Origin: Zea mays
Lineage: Eukaryota; Streptophyta; Magnoliopsida; Poales; Poaceae
Length of the DNA stretch: 64,000 nucleotides
Assembly (NCBI RefSeq): GCF_902167145.1
Contig: NC_050099.1
Span: forward strand, 59,228,942 to 59,292,941
Direction: 5' to 3'
In this document: in pieces, positions 30,862 through 42,526 of the stretch
Position numbering within the stretch: the stretch's first letter is position 1
Layout: each line of letters starts with the position of its first letter
Translations under genes and position numbers: made by a program
The notes under the pieces: generated by a model
Database searches by the model: none
What the model saw: the letters and a program-made list of their open reading frames with translations, nothing else
What the model was told of the DNA's origin: nothing

Positions 30862-32214
30862 TGTAGGAAACGGGTGACGCCTAAGAGGGGGGGGGTGAAT
30901 TAGGACTTCTAAAACTTTTACTAAACTAGGCCACAATTAAATCCCTAGAGCAAAACCTATGCAAATAATCAAAACTAGAATGTGCAAACTCGGTTTTGTC
31001 TAAGTGTTGCTATCTCTACCGCAAAGGCTAAGTTTCAATCTACACTAAATAAGTATGACAATAAGATTGAAACTTAAATGCTTAATATAAATGCGGAATG
31101 TAAAGAGCTAAGTAGAGAAGCAAACTCTCGTGGATGACGCCGGTATTTTTACCGAGGTATCCGGAACCACGCAAGGTTCCGACTAATCCTCGTTGGTGCC
31201 CCTACGCAAAGGGAAGCCCACGTGAGGGCCAAGCACCACGGTCGAGTAACTCCGTAGAGAGCCACGTGCCTTCTCCACGCGCAAGTGGTGCTCCGCTTCC
31301 GGCTCCTCTCGGACGCTCCCCGCCGTCTCCACTATCGAGCTTCCGGCCGAAACGCCGCGGGCCTCGTTCCCTCCGGTACACGGTGGCGGCCGTGACACAA
31401 ACGCGGTTGTCACGGTCTCGCAAGACTCTCGCCCCACTCGGTACAATTACAACGACTCACGCAAGAGCCGAGGGGTTGTGTGGTTTTACAAAACTCACTC
31501 AACTAACTAGGGTTCACCTAGAGCAAGCGCTAAAGCGGTCTAACTAACCTAAGCACTTCGCAAAGTACCTACGCTAATCACCGAGTGATTCTATTAAGCA
31601 CTTGGGTGTTTGAGCTCTTGGAAATATGCACTATGTGTCTTGGTATGTTGCTTGGGCTCTCACACTTGAGAATGGCCGGTTGGGGGTGTATTTATAGCCC
31701 CCAACACAATTGTAGCCGTTGGAGAAAAGCTGCTGCTCTCTGCGGCACACCGGACAGTCCGGTGTGCACCGGACAGTCCGGTGGTGCACCGGACAGCGCA
31801 CTGTAGCCTGTCCGGTGCGCCTAGCCGTTGCCTGTCCGACTCCTGTCAGAGCAGGTGACCGTTGGCGCCGCAGGCTCCGGGTGCCACCTGGAACTAGCCG
31901 TTGGGCTGCAGTTCCCAGGTGCATCGGACAGTCTGGTGTGTGGGCACCGGACAGTCCGGTGTGCCACCGGACAGTCCGGTGCTCCACGCACAGACAGTCC
32001 GCAGGCAGCACACGCCTCCTTTCTTGGACTTTTCTTGATCTTCTTAATGTCTTCTTTTGAGGTGTTACTTTCCTCAATTCCTTAGTCCAAGTAGTTCTTG
32101 CATCCTGTGAACTACAAACATAAACACTAGGAAACTTGTTAGTCCACAGATTGTGTTAATCATCAAACACCAAAACTTACTTAGCCAAATGGCCCGGGGT
32201 CCATTTTCCTTACA
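30862..32214 (-). repeat. 5' LTR of the gag-only Sirevirus
   Basis: 1353 bp, nearly identical to 25898-27207 but with an extra ~43-bp block of CCGGACAGTCCGGTG repeats at about 31935-31980. TATAAATA (minus) is at 31689-31696. Confidence 0.95.
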
Positions 32215-33617
32215 CCACCAACTGAACTAACTCTCATAGGCAGGTACATGGGTGCTACTAGTATGTTGTGTGTTTCTACCCATGATGCAGTCACAAAAGA
32301 ATGCATGGCTCCAGTATCAAATAACACATTTGCAGAATAAGATTCGACTGAGAACGTACCTAGTGCCACTCTTGGGGTCTCCTGAACTGTGTCGACCTCC
32401 AGGTGGTTCACCTTTCCATACTAAGCACGTTGCTGTCCACGATTGTTTGCTCCTTGCTAGGGTGCATTCTGTCTTGCTGGGGCACTGGGAGCTGACTGTT
32501 GCTGAGCTGCTTTCTTTGGACAATGTGACACCCAGTGGCCTTGTTCTCCGTAGTGGAAACTTCCTAGGCCTCCTCCTTGTGATGGGGCGGTTTGACTGTT
32601 TTGATTGGTTGCTAGGGCAGGAAGGCAAGGTGCCTAGTTGTTCTGCCTCTGGTATTGGTTTCCTCCCGGTTGGTTGTTCTGGTGGTACTGCTACTGATGC
32701 CGAGGGAACTGCCTACGGAATTGATGTTGATGCAGATGCTGATTCTGGAGCTAGTATCCCTGAGGGTGACTTTGCTTTAACTGCTACGGTGGATTGCCTG
32801 AGAAACGGGGATGGCTGCTGCTCCCGGCCTGCGGTCCACCAATCTAGCGCTTCTAGTCTTCCATCTCACGACGCTTCCTCTCAGTCATTATAGCTCTATC
32901 AATCAAGTGCTGAAAGGCAGGGAAGATATGGTTCATCAAATCGTAGTGCAGGGGGTCAACCAAACCTCTCAAGAACATGTACTACCTCTTGACATCAGTG
33001 TTGACATCCTCGGGTGCATAGCGAGATAGTTGCAGAAATTTGTCCCTGTACTCACTGACAGGCAGGGGCCCTTGCTTTAGTGCTAGAAATTCTTCCTTCC
33101 TCACTATCATCAAACCTCTAGGAATGTGGTACCGGCGGAAGTTGTCTTTGAACTCCTCCCAGGTGATGGCTTCAGGTTCGGCATGGGTGGCGAGGTAGGA
33201 CTCCCACCAGGACTGTGTTGCTCCCCTTAGCAGACATGGACCATACAGAACCTTCTCTTGGTCGTTGCACTAAGCGATATGCAGCTCTCGCTCCACTATG
33301 TGCAGCCAGTCTTCGGCATCCATGGGGTTTACAGAGTGGGCAAACACAGGGGGATGACCTCTCATGAAGTCTGCACGCTTGTCTCTTGGCATTTGCAGCA
33401 TCTGCACTTGCGGTTGAGGCTGAGGCTGTTGCTGCACTTGCTGCATGGCTGTTAGGGTCTACACAATTGCTTGAACTGCTTCAGTCTGCATGAGAAACAT
33501 CTTCTCTATTGTCATTGGGGGTGGTGGTGGAGGCAACTGCTGCTGGGGTGCCTCATCCTATGGGGCTTGTTGCTCCTGTTAGGCACGCCTTCTGCCTCAA
33601 CGCCTATTGTCAGACAT
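32215..33617 (-). pseudogene. gag: Gag and start of protease of the Del/Tekay-like element (layer C), broken
   Basis: It starts at the ATG at 33615-33617 (MSDNRR), like gag at 62829. The Gln-rich N-terminus is followed by the retrotransposon gag core (DWLHIVERELH, SWWESYLATH, EEFLALKQGPLPVSEYRDKF) at about 33050-33330, then a Gln-rich tail. The zinc knuckle near 32525-32560 has lost its first two cysteines (read as Ser and Tyr). A protease with the VLFDTGAMHSF motif (about 32280-32310) follows and is cut by the gag-only Sirevirus. Many stops are present. It is a close relative of the plus-strand element at the right end of the window. Confidence 0.85.
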
Positions 33618-34010
33618 CTGTAGAGGGCACACACATTAGAATTGGCCTTGCAATCTTTCAGCATAAGAAAAGATACATAGAAGTCTTCATAACACTGAGC
33701 AAACGAGCATTTTCACTGACTCTCAACACAGCAAAACATAACTTCTCAGATAAAAGGAAAGTGGAAATAAAAGGTTGCCCAACTAAATGACTAACTTTAT
33801 TAATAACTACACCAAATTGCAGGGGACGACCACATTTTGGCGACAATCATTACAAAGATCCAAATTCAACATGAGTTCACCGTGACAAACATAGAAACAC
33901 GTGATAAGCAAACTACTCTAACTACCTAAAACTGACTAAGACTACGACATTTGACTTAAACATTTATTACAAACCTTGACTCTAGCGATCTAGGGCTCAG
34001 GGTTTATCTA
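33618..34010 (-). other. Spacer between upstream ORF and gag (possible intron), layer C
   Basis: It aligns with 62424-62828 of the other Del-like copy. On the minus strand it ends in a pyrimidine-rich CCCTCTACAG directly before the gag ATG, which looks like a 3' splice site. It is interrupted at 34011 by a solo LTR. Confidence 0.6.
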
Positions 34011-37000
34011 TGTAACACCCCCTGGTGTTTTTATCACTAAAACTTGAGCATAACACCATGAGCATTAGCATAATCATGTGTTTGTTACACTAAGAGTGCT
34101 TTCACTAGGAAAAAATCTCAAACAAATTGTATTGATGTGACTGGTCATGGGAGAAACCCTAGGGTAGGGTACTTAACCCTAAACTAGGCTTAGGAGTGTC
34201 AATAAAGCCCAAATGAGAGAAAACTTCAAAACTCATGAGAAATAATCATAAGATACCATATTTACTGGACTTAAGTGGCACCCAAACCCTAGAAGTGCTC
34301 AAAACCCTAAAAGACCCCTAGAAAACCCAAGTTGAAACCCTAGGAGGGTTATATGTAAATTTTGCACACTTTAGAACCCAAGTGCAAAAACCAAGGTATT
34401 AGGGTACCCCAAAGCATAAGGTTCACACATTTGAGGATTTTCAAGTCAAAAGATAAGATTTGGGCTTATTTGCAAAAAGCCACTCTACACCTCTCATGTG
34501 ACTAAGTCTGAAAATCAGTGAACATGGCTGACTTTGGAACTCTGTAGTTTTAAAAATACAAAGAATTTGCCTAGGGTCAACACATCAAAAGTCTAGAGCT
34601 ATAATAGAAGAACAACTTTGCTTAAGTAACTAAGCTTTGATCACATACGAAGTTTGGAGAAAAATAAGCTCAAAGTGGTGTTGTCAGTCACTCTAATGAC
34701 TGAATTTTGGTCAACAGTGACATTGGCCAGACTTTTGGGTCGAATTAGAGTGGGATCTATTGCTCGATTGGGGATAGTTGCTATAGTCGATTTGGAGCTA
34801 GATCATAGGGCTACAAGTTTGCTACAGACGAATTAGCAAGCTCTTATACGAAAATCCAAGATCTGGGCACTACAAATCCGTCTGTCAGGTGCTCTGAATC
34901 AGGTCTTCAATGGTACAGTGTTCGGATCAGAACGCTCGTTTCAGATAGCTCACCGCCGGCGACCGTGCGCCCGGATTCGTGCCCGCCGCAGTGATTCGTG
35001 CCCCGCGCAGATGGATAATGGCAAGGAGGTAAGAAATATCGCACCGTGGATGAACTCCAGCCACTATTCTACTCCGGCCGCTGTACCCGCTTGTGTCACG
35101 GCCGCTTCGGATAGGCTCACCGGAGTTAGCCACCTCGCGACCTTGCGCCAGGTGCCCTGGTGTCTTACCATATTGCAGTAGCTCGCGTTATGCATATCCG
35201 GTGATCGCCGGTGAGCTCGCCACGGTGAAAGCCACCAATCGCTTGCGCCAGTGCACCCCCTTCTCCCCGACTGCCACCGCACGATCTCAAATTCACGGGC
35301 CACCGCTCAAGGGCCCTATAATTTGAGCACACCCTCGTCTCCGCTGAGTATTCAAGCATCCAATCCACCTACCCGTGACTCCAATTACTCACCAGAGAGC
35401 CCCAATTTGGGATTTCCCCCAAATTAGTCCGGAACACCACGCATAGTGACCTCGCCGTGGCTAGCTCGTTCCAGGTCCGTTCATGCTCTCTGATCTCCTG
35501 TTTCAGTGCCCTTATGTTCTCCTGATGCACCTCGACCCATTCAATTAAGCTAAACCGCGCTAGATCATCGGGAACACCCAAGTTCATCCTTAGTTCGCGC
35601 TGTCTCCGTGGATAGGGTGATTTAGAGCCCAATTCTAGCAATTAAGTGAGGGGAAATGGTCGCGTGGGGTTGAATTCTGTGTCCAGCAAAGGGGAGAGCT
35701 AGCCGTTGCGTATTCTGGCCAGAGAAGGCTCGCCGGAGCTCGGCCTGGCGCGGTTCGCCGACGAGGACCGCAGGTTGTAAAGAATTAGAAAGGGAGGGAC
35801 GTTGATGCAAATGTCAGTGAGACAAAACAATAGTGTCGCAGACTCTTTCGGGTTGTTTATAAAGCTAGGGTCTTCTGTGCAAAGTCGGCACCGCGGGCGA
35901 GGGCACGCGTGTTTTCGCCTGGGCATGGGTTGTAGTGGGCCAGTTTTGGCCCAGTACTATTCATGTTTTCCTTTTTCTTTTTCTTCTAGGGTTAGAGAAT
36001 TCATAGAAAACTGTAGAAAAATGCTAAAAATGCAAGACCAATTTTTCTAGGCTCCTAAAATTCTATACTATTTAATAAAAATAGTTTCATGATTTTTAGT
36101 TCAAGTAAGGAATTTTGGTGTATTTAAAATAGCCAAAACCTATACTCCTGGAATTTTAAAAATTGATTAATAACTCCAAAAATCACTAAACTTTTTGGAT
36201 AAGTTTTAAATGTTATTTATAAGCCTTGGGTAAAGTTGGGCATGATTTGGACAATGTTTGGTGCCTAAACCCCAAAACCCTAATCTTCTAGTTATGCCTG
36301 CCCTAGGAACTACAGTTCTGACTCCAAAACCCTAGTTTCCTGGAGTCCCATGAAGGAAAATTGTATTCAAGACCTAAGATAATATGATTTTATTATCTTT
36401 GCATTTTCATAAGCATTACATGAGCATTCATGGTTATATATGTGATATATATAGAAAACGAAGAAGAAGTGGAAGTTGAAGAAGAAAGAGCTACACCACC
36501 ACCTGAAGACCCACCTGCCGGGAACTGCTTTTATTTTGATATTTGTGGAGCAGAGCCCGACTCTCCTATAACACAGGGTAAGCCCCGGTGCATTTGCCAC
36601 CTCCTTGCTATTTTAAAATCTTTCTCACTTGCTTGATGCATTAGGTGATAGGAGTTGTGTGCTAAACAAGTTGATGCATTTCCTTCCTTGAGAATTTGAT
36701 TACCTTTCCTTGATCCCCTGTTTATAAAAAGGTTTTTCTTATGCTTAGTCTTGCTCTAGAAAAACAAAATGTTTTGTTTTGACAAAAGATGATGCTTCAA
36801 GTGGGATGGGATGTTTTCAAAATAAAACTTGATGGTGGATCCATCATGGCTGTGATGGGTTCAACATCAGAAAAGATGTACCTCTGTCAGGTACCAAACT
36901 TTGGGTTAAAATGATAAAGCTGAGACCGGGCGGGTGACTTGCACGAGAAGAGAGTCTCGATGTAGTGTCTTTGTTTGAGTCGATTAAGGACCGTCTCGAT

Positions 37001-38046
37001 GTAGGCTTGATGATCGAGGACCTTTTAACTGGTCACATGCCTCATCATGGGTAAGCTTTGCCTTGGGCAGACTAATACCAGAATAAGATAACACGCAATG
37101 GGAGTGGAGAGATGGCGAGAGTAGCGTGTACCCTCCGTGGCAAGAAGCCAGACGGTGGTGTATCTGTGCTCTCGGTTGACGTGAACCTGATCTGGTCTTA
37201 AGAACCCCGGTGGTGAGTTGACATATGCAAGGGTTAAGTGCTACATATGTCGTGTGATTGGAGATCCCTAGCTGTGTATTAATCGATTCAGATCGCCGTT
37301 ACTTCTCGGACACGAAGACTTGGTCACTAACCTATACGTAGCATTCCAGTGAACAAGAAGGGTAGATAAGAAAATGGCTAGTATAGGTCAAGTGCTTGAA
37401 CTAGGGTAGAAAGAACACTAGAATTCAGGTAATGACTTAACTTGCTAATAAAACTGGATTTTTAAGGATCCACTATTAGTAAGCATTTTTGCAAACAGAG
37501 TCTTGATTCTTGATTAAGCCCTACCTTGACTCCCTCAAGCCAGCATATCCTTGAGAGTCTTTTATTTTGATGGGTAAGACTTGCGAAAGTACACTTCGTA
37601 CTCAGGGTTTTCAAACCAATGTTGTTGTAGGTGAGGAAGCAGCAAATTTTTGTTGCTTTTGTTCCAAGGTGGTGCCTAAGGAAGAAAACCAGGATTGAAG
37701 CCTCGGGAGGAAGTGTCCTCCTTTAAAAACTTTTTACTATTAAGCGGGAGGGTTTTTTGCCTCCCGGGTTTGTAATAATATTACTCCTGCACTCTTACAT
37801 ATATTACTGGTCTGTAATAATACTCTTTCCATACTTTAATATAAAATAAGTTGTTGTAACTGCTTCCGCATATTCGTACCTCCGATGTGTTGTAATATCT
37901 GCGTGACGGGTGAAACGCTCTTGGGCAAGGTAAAGAATTTAGATACCGAACTTGTCAAGTGATCAGGTGCACCTGCAGGGTTGTCCAAGGTCCGATGGAC
38001 AAGGACAACTGTTGGTGGGCCTAATGACTTGGGAGGTTCCGTCACA
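34011..38046 (+). mobile_element. Solo LTR of a large-LTR gypsy family, TSD ATCTA
   Basis: TGTAACACCC...GTCACA, 4036 bp, is flanked by perfect ATCTA duplications (34006-34010 and 38047-38051). On both sides the interrupted sequence is the same minus-strand Del-like element, whose upstream ORF end and spacer rejoin when the LTR is removed. There is no PBS, PPT or coding region. The plus orientation is inferred from weak similarity of its right part to the 3' parts of the other large LTRs. TTTATAAAG at 35856-35864 is a possible TATA box. The ORFs inside (60-80 residues) are chance ones. Confidence 0.88.
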
Positions 38047-38185
38047 ATCTAGGTCCTGCAGTCAGGGGTGTCATAAGGATAACGACCATGGGGCGGCAAG
38101 CGGTAATGGTGCTGAGTCCCAACGGGGGCGGGGGAACCATCCTCCTAATGGTGGCACTCCGCGCGCTTAGCACGCAGTTCCGCAA
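38047..38185 (-). pseudogene. C-terminal piece of the ORF upstream of gag (layer C)
   Basis: The minus strand aligns with about 62270-62400 of the plus-strand copy (RAERAERR..., GGSPAPVGTQHPYR region, NPDC). It is bounded by the solo LTR on the left and by the Cinful-like LTR on the right. About 0.5 kb of the middle of this ORF is missing between here and 47885. Confidence 0.68.
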
Positions 38186-39788
38186 CTGTCGGCGTTTCAA
38201 GACCGGGGGTCCCTGGGCCGACGAGTGAATGTCACCGCGTGCCCCAGCCCAGATGGGTCGGCGCGAGGCCGAGCGCGAAGGGGGGAGAAAGGTGGCCGGA
38301 GTCGGGCGTGAGATAGGTGGAAATCCCGCGGCCTTGGTGTTTGTCCCGCGCCCAGGTCGGGTGCGCTTGCAGTAGGGGGTTACAAGCGTCCACGCGGGTG
38401 AGGGAGCGAGCGGCCTCATGAGAGCGCCTGTCTCATCCTCGTCCCCGCGCGGCCAACCCTCTCTAAGAGGGCCCTGGTCCTTCCTTTTATAGGCGCAAGG
38501 AGAGGATCCAGGTGTACAATGGGGGGTGTAGCAGAGTGCTACGTGTCTAGCGGAGGAGAGCTAGCGCCCTAAGTACACGCCATCGTGGCGGCCGGAGAGG
38601 TCTTGGCGCCTGGTTCGTGTTGTGTCGTGGCCGTTGGAGGAGCGCTAGAGCCTGGAGGAAGGACAGCTGTCGGAGCTGTCGAGTCCTCGCTGACGTCCTC
38701 GTGCTTCCGTAAGGGGGCTGAGAGCCGCCGTCGTCACAGAGTCTGCGGGGCGCCATCATTGCCTATCTGGTGGAGCGAGCCAGATGGGACGCCGGTCTTG
38801 TTCCCCGTAGCCTGAGTCAGCTTGGGATAGGGTAATGATGGCGCCTCCCGTCGATGTGGCCGGTCCACGCCCTAGGTTGGGCGATGTGGAGGCTCCTCCG
38901 AAGTCGAGGTCGAGTCTATCTTCCGTGGCCGAGGTCGAGTCCGAGCCCCTGGGTCGGGCGAGGCAGAGATCGTCAGCTGAGGCCAGGGCTGAGTCCGAGC
39001 CCTAGGGTCGGGCGGAGCGGTGTTCGTTGTCTTCCGGGGCTGAGCCCGAGTCCAAGCCCTGGGTCGGGCGGAGCGGAGTTCACCTTCTTCCGGGGCTGAG
39101 CCCGAGTACGAGCCCTGGGTCGGGCGGAGCGGAGTTCGCCGTCTTTCGGGGCTTAGCCCGAGTCCGAGCCCTGGGTCGGGTGGAGCGGAGTTCGCCGTCT
39201 TCCGGGGCTTAGCCCAAGTCCGAGCCCTGGGTCGGGCGGAGCGGAGTTCGCCGTCTTCCGGGGCTTAGCCCGAGTCCGAGCCCTGGGTCGGGCGAAGCGG
39301 AGCTTCCTATGGTGCCTGAGGCCGGGCCTGACTGCCCGTCAGCCTCACTCTGTCAAGTGGCACTACAATCGGTACGGCGCAGGCTGCGCTGAACTTCTGT
39401 CAGGCCGGTCAGTGGAGCGGCGAAGTGACTGCGGTCACTTCGGCTCTACCGACTGAAGGGCGCGCGTCAGGATAAAGGTGTCAGGCCACCTTTGCGATTT
39501 GGTCGGTTGGCGTGGCGATTTGGTCAGGGTTGCTTCTTGGCGAAGACAGGGCGTCGGGCGAGCCGGAAGTATGTTCGTCGCTGGAGGGGGGCCTCGGGCG
39601 AGACGGAGATCCTCCGGGGTCGGCTGCCCGTGTCCGAGGCTAGGCTCGGGCGAGGCGTGATCGAGTCCCTCGAATGGAACGATCCCTGACTTAATCGCAC
39701 CCATCAGGCCTTTGCAGCTTTGTGCTGATGGGGGTTACCAGCTGAGAATTAGGAGACTTGAGGGTACCCCTAATTATGGTCCCCGACA
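38186..39788 (-). repeat. 3' LTR of the Cinful-like element
   Basis: 1603 bp with TGTCGG/CCGACA inverted ends, and the purine tract (minus strand) directly adjoining at 39789. It contains a 56-bp tandem array. Long ORFs on both strands here come from GC-rich repeats and are not genes. Confidence 0.88.
38951..39305. repeat. 56-bp tandem repeat array in the Cinful-like LTR
   Basis: GGGTCGGG recurs at 39005, 39061, 39117, 39173, 39229 and 39285, an exact 56-bp period, plus a diverged copy starting at 38951. Units read GGGTCGGGCGGAGCGGAGTT, then CGCCGTCTTCCGGGGCTTAG and a CCCGAGTCCGAGCCCT end. Confidence 0.95.
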
Positions 39789-40520
39789 GTAGCCCCCGAG
39801 CCTCGTAGGGAGTGTTAGCACTCGCTTGGAGGCTTTCGTCGCACTTTTTTGCAAGGGGACCAGCCTTTCTCGGTTGCGTTTTGTTCCGGTGGGTGCGCGC
39901 GAGCGCACCCGCCGGGTGTAGCCCCCGAGGCCTCGGAGGAGTGGTTTAACTCCTCCGAGGTCTTAATGCCTCGCGTAATGCTTCGGCTGGTCTGGTCGTT
40001 CCCTCATGCGAGCTGGCCGTAGCCCGGGTGCACGGTCGGGTTCCAAGTTCTCGGGCTGGTATGTTGACGCTGTCAACGGTTTGGCCGGAGCCGGGTTTGC
40101 GAGAGCAGCCCCCGAGCCTCTGCACAGGGCGAGAGGACGATCAGGGATAGACTCGACTTTTTTACATACGCCCCTACGTTGCCTTTCCGCAAGGAGGAGG
40201 GGGGAAAGCGCCATGTTGCCCTCGGTGGGCACCGAACATGGTGTCTCCGGTGAGCTGCTGGCGGGTAATCCGAGCGGACGTCCGTGCCCCATTTGCTAGG
40301 GGTCGGCTAGAGGCCCAGAGGCGCGCCCAAAAGTACCTGCGGGTGATCTGCCGGACCCGGTCCCCTGTCGACGGGGTCCGAGGGCTCGATGCCTCCCTCT
40401 GATGGGATTCCGTTACAAGATCGTTCCCGCTGGTCTCGGAAATGTCCTAGGGTACCGCGGGAGCGCAGCCCGAGCCTTGGTTATGTATCGAACGTACCCA
40501 TGGTCATCCCTCGCTCTGTG

Positions 40521-40735
40521 TCTAAGGCGGCTGTGAACCCTTCGGGGGCCAGCCTTCGAACCCCTGATCAGTAGTGGGCACGGAGCCCGAGTAGCCTGAG
40601 GCGGTCGTTGGACCCTTCCGAGGGGCCGGCCTTCGAACCTCTGACCAGTAGTGGGTGTGGAGCCCACGCGCTCTGAGGCGGCTGTTGAAACCCTTCGAGG
40701 GGCCAGCCTTCGAACCTCTAATCAGTAGGGAGGCT
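40521..40735. repeat. Three tandem ~75-bp units in the Cinful-like 3' region
   Basis: CTGAGGCGG-TGTTG, then ACCCTTCGAGGGGCC-GCC and TTCGAACCTCTGA-CAGTAG recur from 40521, 40595 and 40672. The third unit is incomplete. Confidence 0.88.
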
Positions 40736-42526
40736 CGGAGCCTGGTTCATTTACGGAGAAGGATCCTTTTCGAGGTATCCCCTTTCCCGGTCCCTGTTGT
40801 AAGAGAGAGAAAGAGGAAAAAGGAAAAGGATATGAAATCGAATGACGTGGCGTACCTCTTTTGACGCGGTCATTATGGTGAAGGTGAAGCGTCGCTTGCT
40901 TCTCCTGCCAGAAGCGCCGCCTGTCCCGCCGCGGAGTTAATGCGACGAGGCGTGCGGTTCGCGGGGTGGCCGTTGCGCATGCGCGAGCCGTTCGAGGAAC
41001 GGAACACGGGTGCGTTGTCTTCACGCCGTGAGAGAGGGCTCCCTCGCCGCCCCCGGATGGGACGTAAGCTTGGCTGACGACGTGACCGCTGCTCCTGCCC
41101 GCCTGCCACCGCCATTACTGTCGGCCCATTTTCGGCCATATTGACCATCGCGCCAGGCTGGCGCTGCTGGGTCGTGCGTAGGGTTGCCTCGAGTCGCGGT
41201 ACTGGTTCCGCAGTCGAGGAGGCGTGGCAGTGGCGCGAGTGGCGGTGCAGTTGCTCGCACGTAGCATCTGGCGCACCGGTTGCATGACGCGTGGGCCTGG
41301 GCTTCCATGCTGGGCGCGCTGGAAGTCGGAGAGGTGCGCGCACTTGGCGCGGTTACATGCCGCCTGCATGGCTGCCCGCCCTTTCACCCGCTGGTCTAGG
41401 CGAAAGTGGAGGGACGTTTGCAACCGCTGGACGGTTGCATGCACCGCGCGCGGCTGTTTGGCTTCTTCCGCCCTGGGCCGGCTTGCATGACGCGTGGGGC
41501 CTAGCCCCCGCGCCGTAGGGGGAGGACCTTGGAGCGTGCTGGAGAAGACTCAGCCCGTGACGGCTGGGGACGCAAGTAGGGAGAGTTGCCTTTAAAAGGA
41601 GGGTGAGCCCCTTGAAAGGCGACCATGTCTTCGCGCTCCCTTATGCATCGTGTCTTTCCACCTTCCGAGCCCTCGGATGGGGGATGCCCGCAGTCCTTCT
41701 GCCTTGTCGTTGGAGGAACGCAACTCCGTGGGAGTTGGTACCTTTCAGCCATCGTTCGGCTTCAAGGATTTTCATCACGCAGCCCGGTTGCACCCCTCCA
41801 CCGGCGGTCACCCAAGATGGTGACCTCCAGTTCGATGGCGGGGGAAAGCAAGCCGGGCTGCGGCCTCTGCCCCTCCCTCAGCCTCAAGGATTTTCATCAC
41901 CAGTGCTGGGGAGGGGAGAGTGTCGAGTTGGGGTCAGCCCCTGCGTGGGCGGTGGCCCGCTCCTTCCCTCAGTGATCGGGGGGAAGGGCGGTTGCTGTCC
42001 GTGGCGCTGGCAGCTGCCGCGTGCCTGGCTCTCGGACCCGAGTGGCTTCGGAGCCGCTCTCGGCACCGGCTTCCGCCACGGCAGCTGGAAGAGGTTCTTC
42101 CACCGACGAGATAGCCGCGGCCGCCTACGGACCGACCTCCAACTCTACGGCCTTCTGCCCTTCCTTGCCTCACGAGTTTGGGCATGGGCGGGGGCCTCCT
42201 GGCAGCAGCATCCGCCCTGAGGTCATCGCTGCCGCTGTTCGGCCCCCCGGAGCAGAAGTCGTCGTCGTCGCCGCTGCTGGAGCGGGTGACGGCGTGCCGT
42301 TCGTCGGTCTTCTGTTGCTCCGTAGGCCCCCCCATCGAGTGGGGTTGTTCGTACCTGCGAAGGTGGAACCGGAGTTCCGTTTGTAATGGCACTTTGAATG
42401 CCAGTGTTTTTGTTCATTGTGGCTGTCGAGGCCTGAACATGTATGTATTTTTCCTCATTTTCGAGCACTAAGACTCGCCTGCTGGTTGTCTGAACCGCTT
42501 CACCAAGCGTGAGTCGCCCCGTGCAA

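Larger units (their letters stand above)
25898..32214 (-). mobile_element. Gag-only (non-autonomous) Sirevirus copia element, young, TSD CCACC
   Basis: A 6317-bp element with LTRs 25898-27207 and 30862-32214 (minus strand TGTAAGG...CCTACA) and perfect CCACC duplications (25893-25897, 32215-32219). The PBS is at 30847-30859. It has a purine tract next to the left LTR and one intact gag ORF, but no protease, integrase, RT or RNase H anywhere in the 3.65-kb interior. The LTRs differ by only a handful of substitutions and one ~43-bp length difference, so insertion was recent. It must use pol proteins supplied in trans. Confidence 0.95.

Noticed and set aside
41115..41518. Overlapping ORFs of 75-156 residues on both strands
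   Set aside because: High G+C leaves many frames open. No motif and no start context stands out.
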